This document shows positions 16,231 through 18,060 of a stretch of 18,060 bases of DNA, piece by piece. Each line of letters starts with the position of its first letter. Position 1 is the stretch's first letter. The position numbers were made by a program, and so were the translations under genes. Origin of the DNA: UBA8437 sp963694825. Its GTDB lineage: Bacteria > Planctomycetota > Planctomycetia > Planctomycetales > Planctomycetaceae. The notes under the pieces were generated by a model. It was given only the letters and a program-made list of their open reading frames with translations. It was not told the origin of the DNA and did no database searches. The stretch covers positions 1 to 18,060 of the forward strand of contig CAVOEV010000079.1 in NCBI GenBank assembly GCA_963694825.1. The letters run 5' to 3'.

Positions 16231-17241
16231 TCATAACGAAAACGCCAAACTGGACAACCCCAATGATGGCGATCGTTCATGGCGATCGGCCCAGTCGGCG
16301 ATGATCTCGGAGACGTGCCGGGCGAAGCGGTCCGAGCCGGACTGGGCCCAGTGACCATCGTATCGCAGCCAATGATCTCGGACATCACTCGCCGACAGCC
16401 CGTCGAACGCCTCGGCTCCGTCGACAAACTCGGCTCCAACAAACTCGGCAAACGCCTTCCCCTCATCCGACGCCGACAATCGATCCAGCAGGCGATCCTT
16501 CGATGGGACAGCAATCACCAGGGCCGGCAGCTTTCTAGCCTGCAGGTAGTTCCTGATGACCTTCAGCCGTCGCCGAATTTCCGGCGGGAACTTCGGCGAG
16601 TCGGTGACTTCGTTGGCCATACCCAGTTCCGTCGTGCCCAAGATTCGCTTGATGCCGTGCCAGCACAATCGACTCAACACCGGTTGCAGTGCCCGTTGAG
16701 TTCTTGGTCGTTGCCTGAGAATCTGATCGAGCACATCGGTGTTAACGATGGGAGCGTCGAACACCGGCGAAAAATAAGGACGAGCTTCTTCAAGAGTTGT
16801 TGGCAGCCGAGTCTCTTCGATCGGGACTCGTCCCACGGCCATACAGGTGTAGCCTCCCGGAGCATGAAAAAAGTTCCGATCATCGGCCATGGTGAAGCCG
16901 CGGTGAAGATCTCCACGAAACACAGCAAACACGACACCGTCCAGTTCGTACTCCTTCGCCTCGAATTTTCCGTTCGTCCCCATGCAGACCATCCGACGCG
17001 AGTTCTCGGTCAACCGGTACCCCCGAATCGCATCAAACTCCATCGTCGGCCCGCCTCCGGTGTGTTCCCAGTACCAGACCGCGCCGGGGTACACCACGCT
17101 CTGCTGATAAAGCAGCGACGCGACCAGTTCCAGCAAGGCAAGTGTCATCACGCCGAACAGGATGGCTCGCTTCAACTTCCCACGCCGTTTGGGTGGGGCG
17201 GAAACGGACTCTCGGCTGGATGTCTTCGTTCCAGTCACCAC
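16231..17241 (-). CDS. membrane-anchored SGNH-hydrolase-like protein
   Basis: A protein of about 336 residues with a basic N-terminal stretch (PPKRRGKLKR), one transmembrane helix (about 24-44, ILFGVMTLALLELVASLLY) and a long extracytoplasmic part. Near the C-terminus YDGHWAQSGSDRFARHVSEI resembles the catalytic Asp-x-x-His block of SGNH/AlgX-like acyl-transferring or esterase folds; VIAVPSKDRLLDRL earlier may be another conserved strand. An obvious GDS nucleophile motif is not seen, so activity is doubtful. The GTG at 17241 is preferred because GGAGAG lies about 9 bases upstream; GTG at 17277 or 17325 would overlap the preceding gene. Possibly acts on envelope polysaccharide (inference). Likely co-transcribed with the small membrane protein before it. 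Confidence 0.55.
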   Translation of the reverse strand: MVTGTKTSSRESVSAPPKRRGKLKRAILFGVMTLALLELVASLLYQQSVVYPGAVWYWEHTGGGPTMEFDAIRGYRLTENSRRMVCMGTNGKFEAKEYELDGVVFAVFRGDLHRGFTMADDRNFFHAPGGYTCMAVGRVPIEETRLPTTLEEARPYFSPVFDAPIVNTDVLDQILRQRPRTQRALQPVLSRLCWHGIKRILGTTELGMANEVTDSPKFPPEIRRRLKVIRNYLQARKLPALVIAVPSKDRLLDRLSASDEGKAFAEFVGAEFVDGAEAFDGLSASDVRDHWLRYDGHWAQSGSDRFARHVSEIIADWADRHERSPSLGLSSLAFSL

Positions 17242-17269
17242 GTGCCCACTCTCCGCCGCTACCCTGACC

Positions 17270-17548
17270 TCAGGCACCAGCCGCCGCGGCTCCGATGAAC
17301 AAGAACACGACCCCGAAATAGACACACGTGGCCAAGAGACCCAGGATCAGCATCACGCCGGAAATGATACCACAGACCCGTCCGGCCACGGCAGAACCCT
17401 CGGGTTCAATACCCAACTCGCGACACCGGCGGATGTAGTTGTTGCCCATGACCCAGGCCGCGATTCCAAACAGCTGGCACATCACCAGCCCCAGGATCCC
17501 AAACACCAGGATCAGAGTCGGATCGCCCGCCTGCTGATCATGCCTCAT
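17270..17548 (-). CDS. small two-helix membrane protein, DUF4190-like
   Basis: A 92-residue integral membrane protein: a short soluble N-terminus, helix one (about 11-34, LILVFGILGLVMCQLFGIAAWVMG), a polar linker with GNNYIRRCRELGIEPEGSAVAGRV, and helix two (to the C-terminus). Layout and linker match DUF4190-type small membrane proteins of unknown function. The ATG at 17548 has GGAGG 8 bases upstream; that site lies in the 3' end of the SRPBCC reading frame, which it overlaps by 11 bases, so the two genes are translationally coupled or at least co-transcribed. The stop lies 28 bases before the SGNH-like gene. Confidence 0.75.
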   Translation of the reverse strand: MRHDQQAGDPTLILVFGILGLVMCQLFGIAAWVMGNNYIRRCRELGIEPEGSAVAGRVCGIISGVMLILGLLATCVYFGVVFLFIGAAAAGA

Positions 17549-18060
17549 CGCTAATCCTCCACTCAACCGATTCCATCGTCGCCGCCAACCGGCCCAGTTC
17601 CTTCGCCGACGCCTCGCACGCCGCCTTGCTCGGCAACAGACTCATCACCCACAGCAACACCTGGAAGACGCCCTTGCCGGTGATGCTGGAATTCTGAGTC
17701 AACCGAGTCCGGCCACCTGAGCACTCCTCGAAACTGTACGCCGCCTCGATGTCGAAGCACTTGCCGGTCAATTGCACGGCATGAGCCTTCGGTCGATCAT
17801 TGACGGTGACCAGTCCTTAAAACTCCATCCGCTTCCCATGCTCCTCGGTCACGCACCAAAACCGGTTCCCCACTCCCCCTGGCATCTGCTCGATCACCTC
17901 GTCCTCGACAACAATCGAACTCCAGCGGGACACCTCGGTCGTCGTGAAGTCAAGCACGTCCCCAATCGTAGCAGCAATCTCGACTGTGACCTTACCCCCT
18001 CCCGTTGTACCAGTGGAAATGAGAGGATCACTCGGATCTGCGTAATTCGGAAAGGATATG
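17538..18060 (-). pseudogene. SRPBCC-like gene interrupted by an in-frame TAA, 5' end beyond the window
   Basis: Reading the minus strand in the frame that ends at 17538, family-like sequence runs on both sides of a TAA at 17819-17817. Upstream are KVTVEIAATIGDVLDF, RWSSIVVEDEVIEQMPGG and NRFWCVTEEHGKRMEF; after the stop come GLVTVNDRPKAHAVQLTGKC, YSFEECSGGRTRLTQNSSIT and a C-terminal helix. This is the order of a START/SRPBCC hydrophobic-ligand fold, and the frame does not change across the stop. A single substitution (for example Glu GAA to TAA) would explain it. The open frame reaches the right edge with no convincing start codon. Alternatives are a sequencing error in the TTTT run or a translated C-terminal remnant from GTG 17777. 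The family call rests on sequence rhythm and is moderate. Confidence 0.6.

Noticed and set aside
16279..17298. Plus-strand open frame of about 340 codons opposite the SGNH-like gene
   Set aside because: No recognisable domain; the minus-strand frame has a transmembrane helix and a DGHW block and fits the direction of its neighbours.

Overview
The window reads as a chromosomal segment of a GC-rich planctomycete (Planctomycetota). The signs are a DUF1559 protein with a pilin-like N-terminus, a non-RD serine/threonine kinase, a TIM-barrel sugar phosphate isomerase/epimerase, a CBM9-like secreted protein, and sparse, often monocistronic genes with weak ribosome binding sites. The species cannot be named from the sequence.

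Layout. 1-3661: the 3' part of mnmE, a sugar phosphate isomerase/epimerase-like gene and a protein kinase, all on the + strand. 3690-7816: an intact tRNA-Phe (minus strand) preceded by two truncated copies of its own 3' half. The flanking homologies of the three copies fit two related mobile elements integrated in tandem into the tRNA gene. Element A is about 1.09 kb and carries a ureidoglycolate-lyase-like gene. Element B is about 2.96 kb and carries a secreted CBM9-like protein and a PPOX-type flavoprotein. Neither contains a recognisable integrase. 7911-11568: citrate synthase, a STAS-like protein and xylose isomerase on the minus strand; two of the three genes are followed by the same 36-nt palindromic repeat. 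11781-13546: a lipoprotein and a DUF1559 protein on the + strand, the latter behind a Fur-box-like palindrome. 13574-16118 (minus strand): csrA, a LexA/CI-like XRE-S24 repressor, a flavin reductase and an Arg/Glu-rich secreted helical protein. 16231-18060 (minus strand): an SRPBCC gene interrupted by an in-frame stop, a small DUF4190-like membrane protein and a membrane-anchored SGNH-like protein.

How the genes work together. Citrate synthase and xylose isomerase are central-metabolism housekeeping genes, and mnmE and tRNA-Phe serve translation. The most unusual part is 3690-7816: the tRNA-Phe 3' end appears to have been used twice as an attachment site, with each newcomer rebuilding an intact tRNA and bringing its own tRNA terminator hairpin. 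A second regulatory theme is a palindromic operator shared by the DUF1559 and csrA promoters. The csrA leader also carries a CsrA-consensus site over its Shine-Dalgarno sequence, and the next gene is preceded by heptanucleotide repeats that could affect its expression. Product names come from motif recognition by eye; no database search was run.
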